DNA from: an uncultured Planctomycetales bacterium
Lineage (GTDB): Bacteria; Planctomycetota; Planctomycetia; Pirellulales; S012-138
NCBI GenBank assembly: GCA_937982665.1
Contig: CALJLD010000250.1
Location: forward strand, 1-46,795
Direction of reading: 5' to 3'
DNA: 46,795 nucleotides
Positions within the stretch are counted from its first letter, which is position 1; every line of letters starts with the position of its first letter. Both the position numbers and the translations under genes were made by a program. This document shows positions 43,892-46,795 of this stretch, in pieces. A model generated the notes under the pieces. The model ran no database searches. It was not told the DNA's origin and saw only the letters and a list, made by a program, of their open reading frames with translations.

Positions 43892-44464
43892 TTCCGCCGC
43901 CTATGCGAGTTTGGCGAGGTACGAGCTGCAAAGAACGAATTGCACCAGGAGCCGAATGGACCTTAACAGCCGGTGCCCAGACCACATCCCAGCACCGTGA
44001 GGAGGGTGTCACCCAGCGCTGAGCGAAGCTGGTCAAAAAACTGGCTTCGTCGGCGCAAACCCATGTTCTCTCGGCAATTGAGATCGTGAAATATGGCACA
44101 AGCGTTGGTGACCCGGCAAGCCCCTGGTGCCTGTTTTCCCCGAAAAGCCTGCTCCACCAATTCGATAATCGCCCAATTGCCGAAGGCGGCCAGTCGCGGC
44201 GGTATTCGCCACGCGCTAACTGGTCCAGATTCCGCGCTGGTTGCTGGGACCAAAGCGGCATGTAACAAGCTGCCCGATTTGCGGAACTCCCGCGGTTCCA
44301 GCGGTGTCGGATAGTGACGATTTGTTTGACGCGCTTTGCAGTGCGGATTCAACATCGCGACTCCGCTCGTGCGGTTCAACTCAGCCAACCATGGCTTGGT
44401 CTTCCGCAGTAACGCTTTGCCTCAAAACGATTTGTGGCGCATTCGCCACATCACTGGAACTCGT
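43892..44464. other. Non-coding divergent gap, possible dispersed repeat
   Basis: 573 bp between the divergent nuoH and the exported beta-propeller gene. Overlapping minus-strand frames (43872-44261, 43963-44388) have no family character. The stretch around 43990-44170 (with caagcgttggtgacccggca) has a composition unlike the neighbours and may be an interspersed repeat; this needs a genome self-search. Promoters for both flanking genes must lie here but I cannot point to them. Confidence 0.4.
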
Positions 44465-45610
44465 ATGACTTCCAAATCAGATCGCACCTGGCATCTTCTC
44501 AGCAACCGTGTTCTGCGCGGATTGTTGTTCGTGGCGTGTTTGATCCACGGCATGTCCTTTGCGGCGAAAGTTGCCTCCGCACAACCTCAAGATCCTGTTT
44601 TGGCAGCGGCCAAAGCCGCGAAGCGTTTGGAACGGCCGATACTCTTCCAGGACCAAGCCGGCTACACGCTGTTCTCGCCGCGCGAAGGAAAAAGCCAGGT
44701 CGCATTTCGCGCGAATTCGCCGATTACGAGTGCTTCGTTGTCCAACGATGGCAACAGGCTCGCACTCGGGAGTTATGACGGCGGTCAGCGGCGGATCTGG
44801 GTTCGTGATCTAGCTGATGATCCGCAACCCCTCACCTCTGACCACGCGCCCAACTATCTGCAAGAAGTGGGGTTCTCGCCGGATGATTGGTTTGTTGCGT
44901 ACCAAATCACAGGACACACCGTGGGGGAAGACGTCTTGTATCTGCTGGACTTGCAGGCGAAGCGCCATTGGCAGATCACGCCTGAAGGCATGGCCTCGAA
45001 GTATTTTTCCTGGTCGCCCGATGGCAAGCATCTGGCGTTGGGGTTGGTCTTCGATCAAAAGACGGAAGTCTTTGGCGACATGCTGATGGTCGAACAGGAA
45101 ATGGATGTGGTGATTCTGGATGTTGCCACCAGGCAGTTTCGTCGCGTTACGCACACAGGTCACGCAATCCATGAATTGGCCTGGTCGCCTGATGGCAAGT
45201 GGATTGCTTTCAAGTCGCCAGAAGGTTTGAGCATTGTGTCCACGGCCGTAGCTGCGGAACGCGACAAGTCCGGCGAGGACGCAAAGCCGCGTTTGCTGAT
45301 ACAGAACATCAGCAAGGAAGGGCCGCCGCGCTGGTCTCCGGACAGCCAGTCGTTGGCAGTCTCGCGGCATGCAAGCAAAGAGATTGGTTCCAATGATCAG
45401 TTGATTGTTGTGCCGCTGGATGGCGAACCCACCAGCTATGAAATCGCAGCGCAGATTTGGTACTACGATTTCAGCCCAGCTGGCGATGCCATCGCACTTT
45501 CGGCAAGTGATCGGAATCTGAGTTTGCTCAATCTCAAGACGAAAGAACGCAGCGTGCTGGTGAACGATGTCGGCTTTTGGTCGCCTGTCGCCTGGGCAAG
45601 CCGACGTTGA
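44465..45610 (+). CDS. Exported WD40-like/TolB-like beta-propeller protein
   Basis: 381-residue protein with an N-terminal signal (basic start, LLFVACLIHGMSFAA, cut near VASA) and about five to six beta-propeller blades of the PD40/WD40-like type. Repeats of the xWSPDGKxLAxG pattern are visible: GFSPDDWFVAY, SWSPDGKHLALG, AWSPDGKWIAF, RWSPDSQSLAVS, DFSPAGDAIALS. ATG 44465 is preferred to the upstream ATG 44336 because it gives the signal peptide. Such proteins act as periplasmic binding scaffolds. It ends about 160 bp before the ECF sigma factor on the same strand; a link is possible but unproven. Confidence 0.83.
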   Translation: MTSKSDRTWHLLSNRVLRGLLFVACLIHGMSFAAKVASAQPQDPVLAAAKAAKRLERPILFQDQAGYTLFSPREGKSQVAFRANSPITSASLSNDGNRLALGSYDGGQRRIWVRDLADDPQPLTSDHAPNYLQEVGFSPDDWFVAYQITGHTVGEDVLYLLDLQAKRHWQITPEGMASKYFSWSPDGKHLALGLVFDQKTEVFGDMLMVEQEMDVVILDVATRQFRRVTHTGHAIHELAWSPDGKWIAFKSPEGLSIVSTAVAAERDKSGEDAKPRLLIQNISKEGPPRWSPDSQSLAVSRHASKEIGSNDQLIVVPLDGEPTSYEIAAQIWYYDFSPAGDAIALSASDRNLSLLNLKTKERSVLVNDVGFWSPVAWASRR

Positions 45611-45772
45611 TGGGAACTTCGCTAGCAAGTGCCTGAGTTTGTTTCTTTGAAGACAACGACCGCCGCTATCGGACTCGCGGCTAAGAATCCGAAAATTCTT
45701 GTCCACAGCCACGCCCCCAGGCACTCTATTGTCGTAGCAGGCGATTGAAACTCAGGCTTGAGTCAGGTGGTT

Positions 45773-46795
45773 GTGACCGCAGAACAAACGGAAGCCCCCA
45801 GGATTTCCGGAGATGTCTCCGTCCTTAGTGATGGTGCGCTCCTGACGGATTTTTGCGAGACAGGCCGGGAGATTGGTTTTCGCACAATTGTGGAACGCCA
45901 CGCTCGCATGGTCTCATCAGTTTGCACGGCCGTGCTGGGCAATCAGGCCGACGTGGAGGACGCGTTTCAGGCAACGTTTTTCATCCTTGCTCGCAAGGCG
46001 GGGCGGATTCGCTCCAAAGAAAGCCTTGCCGCATGGCTGCACCGCGTCGCACTGCGATGTGCGATGGCGACCCGCAAAAGGGCAAGCAAACGCAAGATGG
46101 CGCCGCTTCCTGATGATGAGTCGTTGCAGGATGTACGAGCCGAAGGAGAACTGCAGAAAGTTTCAACGCGAGCGATGATCCATGCCTTGCATGATCAGCT
46201 CGACCAACTACCAGAGAAGTACCGGATTCCGTTGATTGTGTGTTACTTGCAAGGCGAGGATCGCGACGAAGCCGCCAAGCGCTTGCGACTTTCCAAGGCG
46301 GCGTTGCACAAGCGCGTCCAACGCGGCCGCGCCATGTTGCGGCGACGGATGGGTGTGTTGGGCGTTGCCTGTGTTGGAACCATCAGCCTGGCTCAGGCCA
46401 GCGCCGCCGGCGCGATGCAGATATCGAGTGGACGACTTTTGGATTTGACCGTACTTGTGGCGACGCGAATCAAAGCCGGTTGGGCCAAGGGGCTCATCGC
46501 GGCTTCAGGAAAACAAGCGTCGCTTGTTCTTGCTCAGGGAGTTTTGAAGACCATGTTGATTGCATCCATTGCAAAGTCCGCAATCACGGCAACATCCGGT
46601 GCGTTGCTGGGCCTGGTTGCCTTTACCACTCTCGCGCTTGCCCAAGACCAAGATGGGCCGCCGCAGCCTGAACAAGTGGCACTGCTTGCCGAGAATGTGC
46701 AGCAAGACGCGAAGGCCGATGAAGGCGCTGATGTTTCAGTCGATCCGCAGCAGGATGCCACACAAGTGGCCGTAGATCCGAGACAAGACGCCAGG
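45773..46795 (+). CDS. ECF sigma factor with C-terminal membrane extension (partial, runs off window)
   Basis: At least 341 residues, cut by the window end. The frame is open from 45749 with only non-ATG starts (TTG 45758, GTG 45767, GTG 45773); the exact start is uncertain. Region 2 is clear (IVERHARMVSSVC, QADVEDAFQATFFILARKA, AAWLHRVALRCA), region 4 too (LPEKYRIPLIVCYLQGED, then helix-turn-helix AAKRLRLSKAALHKRVQRGR). After about residue 200 comes a linker, a hydrophobic membrane segment (about 265-290, LLGLVAFTTLALAQ) and a repetitive acidic Gln-rich stretch (DPQQDAT...DPRQDA) at the edge. Planctomycetes have ECF groups with such extensions that replace a separate anti-sigma factor or add a sensor domain. 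Confidence 0.85.
   Translation, partial: MTAEQTEAPRISGDVSVLSDGALLTDFCETGREIGFRTIVERHARMVSSVCTAVLGNQADVEDAFQATFFILARKAGRIRSKESLAAWLHRVALRCAMATRKRASKRKMAPLPDDESLQDVRAEGELQKVSTRAMIHALHDQLDQLPEKYRIPLIVCYLQGEDRDEAAKRLRLSKAALHKRVQRGRAMLRRRMGVLGVACVGTISLAQASAAGAMQISSGRLLDLTVLVATRIKAGWAKGLIAASGKQASLVLAQGVLKTMLIASIAKSAITATSGALLGLVAFTTLALAQDQDGPPQPEQVALLAENVQQDAKADEGADVSVDPQQDATQVAVDPRQDAR

Noticed and set aside
43872..44388. Minus-strand frames upstream of nuoH
   Set aside because: Two frames overlap each other and neither looks like a protein; more likely a repeat or leader region.

Overview
The window looks like a piece of a Planctomycetes chromosome, most likely Pirellulales. The grounds are family content: a DUF1501 protein paired with a very large cytochrome c/DUF1549/DUF1553 protein, Tat-exported Gfo/Idh/MocA oxidoreductase and sugar-isomerase-like genes, two BlaI-M56 modules with giant ectodomains, an alginate-export-type porin, and an ECF sigma factor with a membrane-spanning C-terminal extension. 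I saw no rRNA, tRNA, CRISPR array, IS element or phage gene. The taxonomic call is inference from gene families; no search was run.

Layout. 0.5-2.8 kb: Tat-type Gfo/Idh/MocA oxidoreductase and a frameshifted TIM-barrel isomerase/epimerase-like gene (+). 3.3-9.04 kb: a tight seven-gene + strand cluster (DoxX-like membrane protein, diheme cytochrome c, histidine-rich membrane protein, small membrane protein, YtkA-like lipoprotein, NapH/NosR/CcoG-like polyferredoxin, anchored exported protein) that reads as an uncharacterised membrane redox or metal-handling operon, closed by a long-loop hairpin with a T-tract. 9.4-11.1 kb: alginate-export-type porin with a Cys-rich N-terminus. 11.2-21.6 kb (-): two consecutive BlaI repressor / M56 metallopeptidase-sensor modules, one ending in a duplicated carboxypeptidase-regulatory-like ectodomain and split by an in-frame TAA, the other ending in about 13 leucine-rich repeats. 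Both have a readable promoter with CCTA...TAGG dyads. 21.8-26.8 kb (-): DUF1501 and PSD1 pair. 26.9-33.1 kb (-): HNH endonuclease, NAD-dependent epimerase/reductase, FabH-type ketosynthase, a second Gfo/Idh/MocA oxidoreductase translationally coupled to a prepilin peptidase. 33.3-34.8 kb: three small genes (membrane protein, lipoprotein, ferritin-like bundle). 34.9-43.9 kb (-): respiratory complex I membrane-arm genes nuoH-J-K-L-M-N without nuoI. 44.5-46.8 kb (+): an exported beta-propeller protein, then an ECF sigma factor that runs off the window.

How it fits together. The strongest candidates for undescribed biology are (a) the seven-gene redox operon, whose parts resemble pieces of Nos/Nap/Cco electron-transfer and copper-handling systems but with no terminal reductase nearby; (b) complex I antiporter-like subunits carrying unusual insertions, including an apparent folded beta-rich domain inside NuoM and acidic segments in NuoL, NuoN and NuoH; and (c) paired BlaI-M56 sensors that share cytoplasmic and membrane logic but have unrelated ectodomains. 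Two reading-frame breaks (one frameshift, one stop) may be real decay or assembly errors and need read-level checking.
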